The notes under the pieces were generated by a model, which worked only from the letters and a program-made list of their open reading frames with translations, did no database searches and was not told the DNA's origin. From a gamma proteobacterium L18 (GTDB lineage Bacteria; Pseudomonadota; Gammaproteobacteria; Pseudomonadales; Pseudomonadaceae), in contig KI547169.1 of NCBI GenBank assembly GCA_000497835.1, forward strand, positions 73,452-137,451: a stretch of DNA of 64,000 nucleotides, given 5' to 3'. The position numbers were made by a program, and so were the translations under genes. Below, one piece after another: positions 10,299-19,496 of the stretch; positions within the stretch are counted from its first letter, which is position 1; each line of letters starts with the position of its first letter.

Positions 10299-10895
10299 AT
10301 GCTGCAAACGTTGTTCAGCGTTTACCTGAAGATGCTGGTGCTCTACAGCCCGTTTTTCGTCCTATCGTGTTTCATCGGCCTGTCGCGCGGCTATTCGCTC
10401 AAGGAGCGCAAGCGCCTGGCGTGGAAAGTGGCCTTGGGCGTGCTGATCGCCAGCGTGCTGCTGTACCTGTTCGGGCGGGTGATTTTCAATGTGTTCGGCA
10501 TCACTGCCGACGCCTTCCGCATTGGCGCCGGCAGTGTGCTGTTCATCTCGGCACTGGGCATGGCCCAAGGCAAATCGGGGGTGCAGACCGACAACGTGCA
10601 GCAGGACGTGACCATTGTGCCACTGACCATTCCCATCACCGTCGGCCCCGGCACCATCGGCGCGCTGCTGGTGATGGGCGTCAGCCAGCCACACTGGGAC
10701 GACAAGCTGATGGCCATCCTCAGCATTGCGCTGGCGAGCTTCACCGTGGGGCTGGTGCTTTACCTGTCCAACCGTATCGAGCGCCTGCTGGGCGAGCAGG
10801 GCCTGCAGATCGTCAGCCGATTGATGGGGCTGTTTGTCTGCGCCCTGGCGGCGCAGATCATCTTTACCGGGATCAAGGGCTACCTGGTGTCCTGA
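10299..10895 (+). CDS. MarC family integral membrane protein
   Basis: This 198-residue protein consists almost entirely of hydrophobic segments (about six) and carries the family motif VPLTIPITVGPGTIGALLVMG near residue 110. MarC/YhgN proteins are inner-membrane proteins of uncertain function; early links to multidrug resistance have not held up. The ATG at 10299 is preferred over the TTG two codons earlier. It sits between retS and the cob genes, whereas in PAO1, as I recall, the homologue is directly followed by urtA. Confidence 0.85.
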   Translation: MLQTLFSVYLKMLVLYSPFFVLSCFIGLSRGYSLKERKRLAWKVALGVLIASVLLYLFGRVIFNVFGITADAFRIGAGSVLFISALGMAQGKSGVQTDNVQQDVTIVPLTIPITVGPGTIGALLVMGVSQPHWDDKLMAILSIALASFTVGLVLYLSNRIERLLGEQGLQIVSRLMGLFVCALAAQIIFTGIKGYLVS

Positions 10896-10903
10896 CACTG
10901 CTC

Positions 10904-10930
10904 GTAGCCGCTGCCGAAGGCTGCGGCTAC
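10904..10930. terminator. Hairpin between marC and cobJ
   Basis: GTAGCCG (10904) pairs with CGGCTAC (10930), enclosing the self-complementary ctgccgaaggctg. It lies between two convergent genes, and the same sequence family occurs at 22983 and 2297. It is a REP copy that probably also ends transcription, although there is no T run. Confidence 0.5.
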
Positions 10931-10934
10931 GGGT

Positions 10935-12635
10935 TCAAGGCTTCTCTGGGTACCAGCGCGGCGTGTAGACCCAACTGCCTCCCTCTGCACGGGGGAAGGC
11001 GCAGGTTGTAGAGGAGCCCACCAAGACCATGGTGCGCATGTCCACCTGTTCAGGCGTCAGCTCGCCCAGAGTGATGTTGCGCAGGGTCTGCCCCGGGCGG
11101 CCAATGTCGCGACCCAATACCACGGGGGTTTCGGGGCTGCGATGCTGGCGCACGATCTCAAGCGCACGCCCCAGCTGCCAAGGGCGCGAGCGCGAGATGG
11201 GGTTGTAGAACGCCAGCGCCAGATCAGCCAGGCAAGCCAGATCCAAGCGCTTTTCGATGACGTCCCACGGTTTGAGGTTGTCCGACAGCGACATCACGCA
11301 GAAGTCATGCCCCAGCGGCGCACCGGCCTGGGCAGCCGTAGCCAGGCTGGCCGAAACACCTGGCAGAATCTCCAGCTCGACGTTGTGCCACGCCGCCTCA
11401 CTGGACTCGTGCAGTGCTTCCAACACCGCCGCGGCCATGGCGAACACGCCCGGGTCGCCCGAGGACACCACCACCACCGAGCGGCCCTGAGCCGCCAACT
11501 CGAAGGCGTGGCGGGCGCGCTGCATCTCTTCGCGGTTGTCGGTGCAATGCATCACCTGATCGGGGCGGAACGGCCCGGCCATGCGCACATAGGTCTCGTA
11601 GCCGAGGATATCGTTGGCACGCGCCAATTCCGCCTTCACCGCTGGCACCATCAGTTCGGCAGCGCCAGGGCCCAGGCCGATGACCGCCAGCCGCCCACGT
11701 TCGCGGCCGATGTGCTGCACATCCAATGGCTGTTTGGCGACCACGATGGCCAGTTGCGGGTTCACGCTCAACGCCGGCAGCAGTTGCGGCACGGCCCGTT
11801 CAGCCAATGCGCAGACGCTGTCGGCCGGTGCGGCGAAGCGCAAGGCCACACCCAGTTCGCGGGCCGCGTCACGCAGGGCGGGGCTGGCCATCTGCGTATC
11901 ACTGGCCAGCAGGCAGGCCAGCGATGGCAAGGCAATGCGCGCCTGCTGCAGGGCTGCGCGCACGCTGGCGGCGATATCCGCCAACCCGGCGTCCACCGCC
12001 ACCAGCACATTCTTCGGGTAGATCAGCAATTCAGTGGCCGACGGCTCACGGGCCGTGCAGCCGACGTGAATGGCCAACTGGGCTTGATCGTCCTGAGGTA
12101 ATCGCGCCTCGGCCAGCCAGGGGGCGGCGCCCTCGATACGCACGCGTTCACCGGCCAGCAGGTCGCTGACGAAACGCTTGCCCAGCTCCAGGTCCGCCAG
12201 GGCATAGCCGCTGGGCGGGTTGAGCAGGCACGTGCCGAAGCGCAACTCGCCGCTGGTGGTGATGGCGGCAGCAACGCCCAGGCCAGCGCCCATCTGGCGG
12301 GCCATGACATTGACCCCGCCCAGGCCGCCCAGCAGCGGCACCACGGCGCTGCCGTCTTCGGCCACGGCCAGCACGGGCGGCTCGGCGCCCTTGTCGAGCA
12401 ACACGCTGGCCAGACTGCGGATGACGATGCCGGCAGCGCACAGGGCGATGATCGGCGTGTCTTGCTGGTACAGCTGGCGCAAGGTAGCGCCGAAATCGGC
12501 GTAGGTGCGGTCAGCGCCCTCGACCCGTTCGGCCAGGCCGTGGATCAGTGCATCAGGATAGAGTTGCTGGATGCGGCGCGCGGTGGCCAGGCTGCCATTG
12601 CCAAGGATGACAATGGCTGGTGCAGTGGAATTCAT
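10935..12635 (-). CDS. cobJ: CbiG/CobE-CobJ fusion, precorrin-3B C17-methyltransferase
   Basis: This is a two-part cobalamin enzyme of 566 residues. The first ~315 residues resemble CbiG/CobE (cobalt-precorrin-5A hydrolase type, with ALCAAGIVIRSLA and GGLGGVNVMARQ). The remainder is a tetrapyrrole methylase of the CobJ type (IGLGPGAAELMVPAVKAEL, SSGDPGVFAMA, LPGVSASLATAAQAGAPLGHDFCVMSLSD) that methylates C17 with ring contraction. The ATG at 12635 overlaps the cobI stop by one base (TGATG), indicating translational coupling; an ATG four codons earlier is possible. It is the last gene of the minus-strand cob operon. Confidence 0.92.
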   Translation of the reverse strand: MNSTAPAIVILGNGSLATARRIQQLYPDALIHGLAERVEGADRTYADFGATLRQLYQQDTPIIALCAAGIVIRSLASVLLDKGAEPPVLAVAEDGSAVVPLLGGLGGVNVMARQMGAGLGVAAAITTSGELRFGTCLLNPPSGYALADLELGKRFVSDLLAGERVRIEGAAPWLAEARLPQDDQAQLAIHVGCTAREPSATELLIYPKNVLVAVDAGLADIAASVRAALQQARIALPSLACLLASDTQMASPALRDAARELGVALRFAAPADSVCALAERAVPQLLPALSVNPQLAIVVAKQPLDVQHIGRERGRLAVIGLGPGAAELMVPAVKAELARANDILGYETYVRMAGPFRPDQVMHCTDNREEMQRARHAFELAAQGRSVVVVSSGDPGVFAMAAAVLEALHESSEAAWHNVELEILPGVSASLATAAQAGAPLGHDFCVMSLSDNLKPWDVIEKRLDLACLADLALAFYNPISRSRPWQLGRALEIVRQHRSPETPVVLGRDIGRPGQTLRNITLGELTPEQVDMRTMVLVGSSTTCAFPRAEGGSWVYTPRWYPEKP

Positions 12636-13366
12636 CAGCCCTGCCACCTTTCGCCCGGAACAATGATCAGCGAGAAGTACGGCGACGATGTCGGGTCCAC
12701 TTCATCGATGGGCACGATCTTCTGGTTGGCCATGGTGGCGCGCTCCACGTACAGCGCACGCTCGGCCAGGCCCAGTTCGGCCAGCACGTCGCGCACTTTG
12801 GGGAAGTTGCGGCCCAGCTTCATGATCACCGCCGCGTCGGCATCGGCCAGGCGGCGCTTGAGTTCTTCGTGGGGCAGTACACCGGACAGGACCGACAGGC
12901 TCTGGTTGCGATACACCAGCGGCGCGCCCAGCACCGAGGCGCCACCCAGCATCGAGCACACGCCCGGAATCACTTGCGCCTCGTAACGCCCGGCCAGACG
13001 GTCGTGCAGGTACATGTACGACCCGTAGAACATCGGGTCGCCTTCGCAGATCACCGCCACGTCGCGACCGGCGTCCAGGTGCGCGGCCACATCCACGGCG
13101 GCGGTGTCGTAGAAGTCGCTGATCACTTGCTCATAGGACAGCGGCGCGGGCAGCGCCTCGGTGGTCACCGGGTACACCAGCGGCAGCAGGGTCTGGGCCT
13201 GTTGCAGGTGGGCTTCGATGATGCCGAAGGCATTGCCCTTTTTACCCTTGGCGACGAAATACGCCACCACCGGCGATTCGCGCAGCAGGCGCAGGGCCTT
13301 GACGGTGATCAGTTCCGGGTCACCCGGGCCTACGCCCAGGCCCAGCAAACGTCCACGAGCCTGCAT
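12635..13366 (-). CDS. cobI: Precorrin-2 C20-methyltransferase CobI
   Basis: CobI adds the C20 methyl group to precorrin-2, using S-adenosylmethionine. The 243-residue protein has the tetrapyrrole methylase pattern: [20 protein letters not shown] at the start, [14 protein letters not shown] near residue 100 and [18 protein letters not shown] after it. The ATG at 13366 overlaps the cobH stop (TAATG). A longer reading frame upstream runs into cobH and lacks family similarity, so the short start is chosen. Confidence 0.94.
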   Translation of the reverse strand: MQARGRLLGLGVGPGDPELITVKALRLLRESPVVAYFVAKGKKGNAFGIIEAHLQQAQTLLPLVYPVTTEALPAPLSYEQVISDFYDTAAVDVAAHLDAGRDVAVICEGDPMFYGSYMYLHDRLAGRYEAQVIPGVCSMLGGASVLGAPLVYRNQSLSVLSGVLPHEELKRRLADADAAVIMKLGRNFPKVRDVLAELGLAERALYVERATMANQKIVPIDEVDPTSSPYFSLIIVPGERWQG

Positions 13367-13992
13367 TATTCGACCTCCGTGGCCAGGGCGTTGACCGCCG
13401 CGGATGCCATGGCGCTGCCGCCGCGACGGCCTTCGACGATGACGAACGGAATGCCGCGGCTGTCGGCGGCCAGCATGGCCTTGGACTCTGCCGCACCGAC
13501 GAAGCCCACCGGGAAGCCGAGGATCAGCGCAGGCTTTGGCGCGCCGGCGTCGATCATTTCCAGCAGGTAGAACAGTGCGGTCGGCGCATTGCCGATCACC
13601 ACCACCGCGCCTTCCAGATGCGGGCGCCACAGTTCCAGCGCCACGGCCGAACGGGTGTTGCCCAGCTCCTGAGCCAGTGCCGGCACGCTTTCATCACGCA
13701 GGGTGCAGATCACTTCGTTGTTGGCGGGCAGGCGCGCGCGGGTGATGCCCTCGGCCACCATGCGGGCGTCGCACAGGATCGGCGCGCCCTTGGCCAGCGC
13801 GTCGCGACCGGCCTTGCCGGCACCGGGCGAGAAGCGCAGGTACTGCACCACGTCCACCAGGCCGCAGGCGTGGATGACTCGCACGGCGAGTTTTTCCAGG
13901 TCTGCCGGGATACCGCTCAGGTCCGCCTCGGCGCGAATGATGGCGAAGGAGTTGCGATAGATCTCCTGACCGTCGCGGATGTAATCAATCAT
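13366..13992 (-). CDS. cobH: Precorrin-8X methylmutase CobH
   Basis: CobH moves a methyl group from C11 to C12 of precorrin-8X to give hydrogenobyrinate, without cofactor. The 208-residue product starts [20 protein letters not shown] and contains RVIHACG, with the histidine expected in the active site near residue 42. It also has [14 protein letters not shown] and [14 protein letters not shown]. It overlaps the end of cobG by eight bases and the cobI start by one, so cobG-H-I-J should be one translationally coupled operon. Confidence 0.94.
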   Translation of the reverse strand: MIDYIRDGQEIYRNSFAIIRAEADLSGIPADLEKLAVRVIHACGLVDVVQYLRFSPGAGKAGRDALAKGAPILCDARMVAEGITRARLPANNEVICTLRDESVPALAQELGNTRSAVALELWRPHLEGAVVVIGNAPTALFYLLEMIDAGAPKPALILGFPVGFVGAAESKAMLAADSRGIPFVIVEGRRGGSAMASAAVNALATEVE

Positions 13993-15276
13993 GGTGTTGC
14001 TCCGTGGGCAGGCGCGCCAGCAACTCGCTGGCGGCGTGCAGGTCTAGATTGCGCGCGCGCAGGGCACCGAAGCCCGGTTGCCCGGCGTCACGCAGATACA
14101 GGTCGTAATGGCCGGCCGAGGTGGCCAGCAGGGTGGCCGGCGCCACATGGGCGGCGGCGCAGGATCGGGTGCAGCCACTCAGGTGCACGGCTTGCGCGGT
14201 GGGCAGCAGGGTGGCCAGCAAGCGCGCATCGGCCTTGGTGTCGGCCAGGCCTTTCTTGCAGCCGTCGCTGCCGGTGCAGGCGATCAGCCTGGCCAGCGGC
14301 TGGCTGGCGCTGCACAGCAGGCCCAGGGCCTGCAGCTGCAGCGTCAACGCCGGGGCGTCGACCACATGGGGCAGGATCACGCTTTGCCAGGGTGTCAGGC
14401 GCAGCGTGCCGTCGCCGTATTGCTCAGCCACCCGGGCCAGGCCCCGCAGCATCGGCGGGTCGAGACGGCCCAGGGCCGGCGCGGCGCCGACGAACACTTT
14501 GCCCGCCTGGTGCTGTGGATAAGTGCCCAGGCAGTCGCTGCCCGCCTTGCGTACCGGGAACGGACCCAGGCGCAGGGTGACGGCCAGCGGGGCGATGAAA
14601 TCCTCGGCACTGACCTGCTCCAGCACATGGCGCATGCGCGTCTGCTCGGGGCTGGCCAGGTCGAGGAAACGCTCCAGCACCGCCATTACCAGGTCATGGC
14701 CTTGATGCAGCGGCACGGCGGCCAGCGCCTGCCCCGGGCAGCCCGCCAGGCCGAAGCCCAGCCAGATGTCGCCGTCCAATTGCAGCGCGGCCAGCCACAG
14801 GTCGTGGGCGTGCTCATGCATGGCCAGGGCTTCGCCGCCATCGAGCAGCACGGCGAACTTGGCTGACAGCTCATGCAGACGCTCGCGGCCTTGCAGGCTG
14901 TCGAGGATCTGCGCGGCCAACGGCCGAGTGTCGAACAGCATCTGCGGGTCGATACCGGCGCTGGGGCTGAGCATCAGGTTGCGCACATCGTCGCCACCGC
15001 TGCTGCGCGGGCCCAGCCCGGCGGCCAGCAGGCCTTCGAGCATCGCCGGGTGTGAGCCAGTGATGCCGCGAATCTGCAGGTTGGCGCGGTTGGTGGCTTC
15101 CACCACACCGCCCGCAAAGCGCTCGGCAGCCTCGGCCACGGCGCGCGCCTGCACGGCACTCAGCTCCCCCCGGCCAGCTTGATGCGGCAAATGCCGCCGT
15201 CCAGCGCCTGGACGATGCGCAACAACCCCGGGCAGGCCGAGGGGCGGATCGAAGCAGAGGGCTGAGGTGGGCTCAA
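13985..15276 (-). pseudogene. cobG: Precorrin-3B synthase CobG, frameshifted near the 5' end
   Basis: CobG is the oxygen-dependent Fe-S/siroheme enzyme that makes precorrin-3B. The downstream part (about 390 codons) shows the sulfite/nitrite reductase-like fold with RANLQIRG, a CTGSDGCKKGLADTKAD cysteine motif and SGCTRSCAAAH. The first ~37 codons lie in another frame, starting at a TTG near 15276 and reading SIRPSACPGLLRIVQALDGG. The frames join at a run of six C on the plus strand (15166-15171, six G in the mRNA), where seven would restore one frame and give CRIKLAGGELSAVQA. It is either a true frameshift, a sequencing error or a slippage site. No ATG is found for the N-terminal part. Confidence 0.85.
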
Positions 15277-15394
15277 GAGGGTATCCGGCAATCGTGAAAA
15301 GGCGTTGTCAGTGTAGAAGGCGCGGTATTATGCCTGCTTTGTCCGAGCGCATGAAAAGCCTGCCGGTCGGATTAGCTGGTTATGAGGAAGATTC

Positions 15395-16606
15395 ATGTCA
15401 CCCTGGCTGACTATCGTGGGTATTGGCGAGGACGGTTACCCCGGCCTCGGCAAGTCCGCACGCCATGCCCTGCTCAATGCCACGCGCATCATTGGCAGCC
15501 CGCGCCAGCTTGAGCTGCTGCCCCACTGCATCCGGGCCGAACGCCAACCATGGCCCAGCCCATTTTCGCTGGCGCAGGTTTTGGCGCTGCGCGGCACACA
15601 GGTGTGCGTGCTGGCCAGCGGCGACCCGATGCTGTTTGGCGTCGGCGCCAGCCTGGCGCGCCAAGTGGCCCAGGATGAACTGATGATCCACCCTGCGCCT
15701 TCGTCCCTGTCCCTGGCCGCCGCCCGCCTGGGCTGGCCGTTGCAGGACGTGGTCACGTTGTCGGTGGTCGCCCGCCCGGTGGCGGCGCTCAATGCCCACC
15801 TGGCCAACGGCGTGCGCTTGCTGGTGCTGAGCAACGACGGCACCAGCCCCGCCGCCATCGCCCAGTTGCTGCGCGAACGCGGCTACGGTGACAGCCCGAT
15901 GACCGTGCTGGAGCACCTGGGGGGGCCCGCCGAACAGCGCCTGTCCTTCACCGCCAGCGACTGCCCCGACGCGCCAGTGGCCGACCTCAACGTGGTCGCC
16001 ATCGACTGCCGCGCCGCCCTCGACGCACCGCGCCTGTCGCGCCTGGCCGGGCTGCCCGACAGCGCCTTCCGCCACGACGGCCAGATCACCAAGCGCGACG
16101 TGCGCGCCATCACCCTCGCCCGCCTGGCCCCGCAGCCCGGCGAGCTGTTGTGGGACGTGGGCGCCGGCAGCGGCTCGATCGGCATCGAATGGATGCGTGC
16201 GCACCCCAGCTGCCGCACCCTGGCCATCGAAAGCGACGACGGCCGCCAGCAACTGATCGAACACAACCGCGACGCCCTGGGCGTGCCCGGCCTGCAACTG
16301 ATCCGCGGCCGCGCGCCCCAGGCGCTGGAAGGCCTGGAGCGCCCGGACGCGATCTTCATCGGCGGCGGCGTCACCCGCGAGGGCGTGTTCCAGGCCTGCT
16401 GGCAGCAGCTCAAACCCGGCGGCCGCCTGGTGGCCAACGCCGTCACCCTGCAAAGCGAGTTGGCCCTGGCCCACTGGCGCGAGCAGCATGGCGGCGACCT
16501 TACCCGCATTCATGTGGCCCAGGCGCAGCCGCTGGGCGAATTCGACACCTGGCGCCAGGCGCTGCCCATCACCCTGCTGGAACTGGTCAAACCCCTTGAT
16601 GCGTGA
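15395..16606 (+). CDS. cobL: Precorrin-6Y C5,15-methyltransferase (decarboxylating) CobL
   Basis: CobL methylates C5 and C15 of precorrin-6Y and removes the C12 acetate carboxyl group. The 403-residue protein joins a CbiE-type tetrapyrrole methylase (about 1-200, with [14 protein letters not shown] near residue 72) to a CbiT-type Rossmann methyltransferase (about 225-403, with [19 protein letters not shown] and [12 protein letters not shown]). It is the first gene of the plus-strand cob operon, divergent from cobG. The ~120-bp gap between the two operons has no recognisable cobalamin riboswitch. It overlaps cbiD by eight bases. Confidence 0.94.
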   Translation: MSPWLTIVGIGEDGYPGLGKSARHALLNATRIIGSPRQLELLPHCIRAERQPWPSPFSLAQVLALRGTQVCVLASGDPMLFGVGASLARQVAQDELMIHPAPSSLSLAAARLGWPLQDVVTLSVVARPVAALNAHLANGVRLLVLSNDGTSPAAIAQLLRERGYGDSPMTVLEHLGGPAEQRLSFTASDCPDAPVADLNVVAIDCRAALDAPRLSRLAGLPDSAFRHDGQITKRDVRAITLARLAPQPGELLWDVGAGSGSIGIEWMRAHPSCRTLAIESDDGRQQLIEHNRDALGVPGLQLIRGRAPQALEGLERPDAIFIGGGVTREGVFQACWQQLKPGGRLVANAVTLQSELALAHWREQHGGDLTRIHVAQAQPLGEFDTWRQALPITLLELVKPLDA

Positions 16607-17684
16607 CGAAACCGCCGAACAACCCGCGCCCCTGCGCAGCGGCCTGACCACCGGCAGCTGCGCCACCGCTACCAGCCTGGCCGCGGCACGCTTGCTGCTG
16701 ACCGGGCAGGCGCTGGACGCGGCACAGATCACCTTGCCCAAGGGCAAGCAGGTGGAGATGCGCCTGGAGTTCTGCCGGCTGCTCGACGAGGGCGCCGAGG
16801 CCGGCACCCTGAAAGACGCCGGCGACGACCCGGACGTGACCCACGGCGCCCTGCTGTACTCGCAAGTACGGCTGATCGATGACGGCATCCGTTTCGTGGC
16901 CGGCGAAGGCGTGGGCACCGTCACCCGCCCCGGCCTGGTGCTGGGCGTTGGCGAGCCGGCGATCAACCCGGTGCCCCGGCGCATGATCACTGAACACCTA
17001 ACGGCACTGGCGTTGGAATGCGGCTACGGCGGCGGCTTCGAAGTCACCGTCAACGTACGGGACGGCGCCGCCCTGGCGCTCAAGACCATGAACCCGCGCC
17101 TGGGCATCCTGGGCGGCCTGTCCATCCTCGGCACCAGCGGGATCGTGCGGCCATTCTCCTGCGCGGCCTACATCGCCTCGATCCACCAGGGCATCGACGT
17201 GGCCACCACCAATGGCTACATGCACATCGCCGCCTGCACTGGCAATGCCAGCGAAGACACCATGCGCCGGGTGTACAACCTGCCGGAAATCGCCCTGATC
17301 GAGATGGGCGATTTCGTCGGCGCGGTGCTCAAGCATCTGCGCAAGGTGCCTGTGGATAAACTCAGCCTGTGCGGCGGCTTCGGCAAGATCAGCAAGCTGG
17401 CCGCTGGGCACATGGACCTGCACAGCCGGCATTCGAGCATAAACCTGGAGCAGTTGGCGGGTTGGGCCGCAGACATCGGTGCCGATGCACAGCTGCAGGC
17501 TGCCATTCGCGGCGCCAACACCAGCCAGCAGGCACTCGCCATGGCCAGTGCCGTCGGGGTTCGCTTGGGTGATGAAGTATGCCGCCATGCGCTGCTTTTC
17601 GCCCGCAGCGTGGTGCCTGCGCAGGTGCAGGTGGAAGTCTTCGCCATCGACCGGGTGGGCGGCATTGTGGGGGAAGCGCGTTGA
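16599..17684 (+). CDS. cbiD: Cobalt-precorrin-5B C1-methyltransferase CbiD
   Basis: CbiD methylates C1 of the corrin ring. It is best known from the anaerobic pathway but replaces CobF in pseudomonads that otherwise use the oxygen-dependent route. The 361-residue protein has the N-terminal signature [19 protein letters not shown] and [20 protein letters not shown] near residue 165. The ATG at 16599 overlaps the end of cobL by eight bases; a longer frame starting at 16488 lies inside cobL and is not used. Confidence 0.93.
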   Translation: MRDETAEQPAPLRSGLTTGSCATATSLAAARLLLTGQALDAAQITLPKGKQVEMRLEFCRLLDEGAEAGTLKDAGDDPDVTHGALLYSQVRLIDDGIRFVAGEGVGTVTRPGLVLGVGEPAINPVPRRMITEHLTALALECGYGGGFEVTVNVRDGAALALKTMNPRLGILGGLSILGTSGIVRPFSCAAYIASIHQGIDVATTNGYMHIAACTGNASEDTMRRVYNLPEIALIEMGDFVGAVLKHLRKVPVDKLSLCGGFGKISKLAAGHMDLHSRHSSINLEQLAGWAADIGADAQLQAAIRGANTSQQALAMASAVGVRLGDEVCRHALLFARSVVPAQVQVEVFAIDRVGGIVGEAR

Positions 17685-18391
17685 AACGGATTCTGTTGCT
17701 GGGGGGCGTGACCGAGGCGCTGGCGATTGCCCGTACGTTGGGGCCTGAACATATCTACAGCCTGGCGGGTGTGGGCCGCGTGCCGACTGACTTGCGCTGC
17801 CAGGTGCGGGTGGGCGGCTACGGCGGTGCCGAAGGGCTGGCGGCGTTCATTCGTGCCGAGGGTGTGGACCTGCTGATCGATGCAACCCATCCCTATGCGG
17901 CGCAGATCAGCGCCAATGCCGTATTGGCGGCTTCCCTTGCGGGCGTTCCATGTTGGGCCTTGCGCAGGCCTGCCTGGCAGGCGCAGGCAGGTGACGACTG
18001 GCGCGAGTTTGAAGGGTGGCCGGCGTTGATCGAGGCGCTCAAGCCGTTCAAGCGCCCGCTGTTCACGCTGGGGCGTGAGCCGTTGCAGCATCTGGATGAG
18101 ATCCCCGAGGGTCAGTTCTGGACGTTGCGGGCCTTGGAGAGTTGCCCGGGGAACGAGCGGTGCGAGGTGATTGGTGCACGCGGTCCGTTCCACATCGAGG
18201 ATGAGCGGGCCTTGTTCGAGCGGCGGGGGATTGATGTGTTGATCAGCAAGAACAGTGGCAGTGCCGCGACAGAGCCCAAACTCGAAGTGGCGCGGGAAAG
18301 AGGCGTGCCGGTGCTGGTCCTGGCGCGCCCGGTGTTGCCCGCCACAGACCGCGAGTTTTTGTGTGTCGACGCATTGCTGCAATCCCTGTAA
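17681..18391 (+). CDS. cobK: Precorrin-6A reductase CobK
   Basis: CobK reduces precorrin-6A to precorrin-6B with NADPH. The 236-residue product starts at TTG 17681 (reading [21 protein letters not shown]), which overlaps the cbiD stop by four bases. It carries the conserved [19 protein letters not shown] near residue 60 and the C-terminal [19 protein letters not shown]. Upstream ATG codons lie within cbiD and would add unrelated residues. A REP pair follows eight bases after the stop, closing the operon. Confidence 0.92.
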   Translation: MKRILLLGGVTEALAIARTLGPEHIYSLAGVGRVPTDLRCQVRVGGYGGAEGLAAFIRAEGVDLLIDATHPYAAQISANAVLAASLAGVPCWALRRPAWQAQAGDDWREFEGWPALIEALKPFKRPLFTLGREPLQHLDEIPEGQFWTLRALESCPGNERCEVIGARGPFHIEDERALFERRGIDVLISKNSGSAATEPKLEVARERGVPVLVLARPVLPATDREFLCVDALLQSL

Positions 18392-18398
18392 CACCCTC

Positions 18399-18479
18399 CT
18401 GTGGGACCGGGCGAAGCTCGGGAAAGGGGCGCTGCTGTAGTCTGGTGGGCCTCTTCCCGAGCTTCGCCCGGTCCCACAG
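18399..18479. repeat. REP pair, GTGGGACCGGGCGAAGCTCGGGAA family, copy 1
   Basis: ctgtgggaccgggcgaagct begins at 18399, and its exact complement agcttcgcccggtcccacag ends at 18479. The loop here is shorter than in the other six pairs of this family (26140, 29769, 33302, 45419, 52968, 54523). Confidence 0.9.
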
Positions 18480-18557
18480 GCAGGGGCTGCGCAACCGTGG
18501 GCTATCGTGGATAATCCCCACCGCCGTCACCCCACACGCTGCTCATGGATATCCACC

Positions 18558-19004
18558 ATGCTCAAGAAAGTGCTGTTAGCGTTGACCCTGCTGCTGCCTG
18601 CCTTCATGGCCCACGCCAAGGACATCCAGGTGCTGCAACCCTGGTCCCAGGAACTGCCGCCAAACGCCCCCACGGTGGCTGCGTATTTCACCCTGCGCAA
18701 CGACGGCAACACCGCCGACCGCCTGCTGAGCGTCGAAAGCCCCATCGCTGGCAGCGCCGAGATCCATCAGCACATGAACAGCGACGGCATGATGAAAATG
18801 GCCCCCGTGGAAGCCGTGAACATCGGCGCCGGCGAGCAGGCCACCTTCCAGCCCATGGGCTACCACGTGATGCTGATCAACCTCAGCGACCGCAGCCAGT
18901 TGCAGGATGGCGGGCACTTCCCGCTGACACTACACTTCAAGCAAGCCGGTGATATCACCGTGCAAGTAGTGGTCATGAAGCAGCCCCCGGTAGCCAACCC
19001 CTAA
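18558..19004 (+). CDS. Periplasmic PCuAC-type copper chaperone
   Basis: PCuAC proteins bind Cu(I) in the periplasm and pass it to cytochrome oxidase assembly or other acceptors. The 148-residue product has a signal peptide (MLKKVLLALTLLLPAFMAHA) and the metal site of the family: HQHM near residue 73, MMKM after it, and GYHVMLIN near residue 105. The ATG at 18558 gives a clean signal peptide; an upstream in-frame start adds unrelated residues. It is the first gene of a copper-handling block with DUF2946, an OprC-like receptor and a PepSY protein, three bases before the next gene. Confidence 0.9.
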   Translation: MLKKVLLALTLLLPAFMAHAKDIQVLQPWSQELPPNAPTVAAYFTLRNDGNTADRLLSVESPIAGSAEIHQHMNSDGMMKMAPVEAVNIGAGEQATFQPMGYHVMLINLSDRSQLQDGGHFPLTLHFKQAGDITVQVVVMKQPPVANP

Positions 19005-19007
19005 GCC

Positions 19008-19409
19008 ATGAGCCGCGCGAACCACCACAGGCCCCATGCCCCGCCCAATCGGCGGGCGACCTGGCTAAGCCTGTTCGCCATGCTGATGATGTTCATCGGC
19101 CCGCTGGTTTCCCAGTCGATGCCGATGGACCACGACCGCGCCATGCCCATGGAAATGTCCATGGACATGCCCGGCATGGAGATGGGTGGCCATCATGGCG
19201 ACCCCTCGCTGCACCCCATCTGGGAAAAGTGCGGCTATTGCAGCCTGTTCTTCCACACCCCGGCCCTGCCACAGGCGCCTGGCTACCTGCCACTGGCCAA
19301 GCCACTGCCCGTGGCTGGCCTCATCGCCCCTACCCGCCAGGGCCACGCCGCCCAGGCCGTGTTCCCTGGCGCCCGTACCCGCGCCCCGCCTGCCATCCGC
19401 TTCGCCTAG
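19008..19409 (+). CDS. DUF2946 protein, methionine/histidine-rich
   Basis: The 133-residue protein has one N-terminal membrane segment (SLFAMLMMFIGPLVSQS) followed by a stretch very rich in methionine and histidine (about residues 38-65), then EKCGYCSLFFHTPALP, the DUF2946 core. The Met/His stretch looks suited to binding copper. DUF2946 genes frequently sit beside copper TonB receptors, and here the gene lies between a copper chaperone and an OprC-like receptor. The exact role is unknown. Confidence 0.85.
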   Translation: MSRANHHRPHAPPNRRATWLSLFAMLMMFIGPLVSQSMPMDHDRAMPMEMSMDMPGMEMGGHHGDPSLHPIWEKCGYCSLFFHTPALPQAPGYLPLAKPLPVAGLIAPTRQGHAAQAVFPGARTRAPPAIRFA

Positions 19410-19496
19410 CCCCTGATCACGTCGTGTTTCCCACGCTGCCCTCGCGGCGGCGGGCGTGCGCCCGTGCCTTTGTGACTGATCGAAGTTGGATAAACC

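Noticed and set aside
15277..15394. Cobalamin riboswitch between cobG and cobL
   Set aside because: The gap is only about 120 bp and shows no B12-box-like sequence or the expected multi-stem fold.
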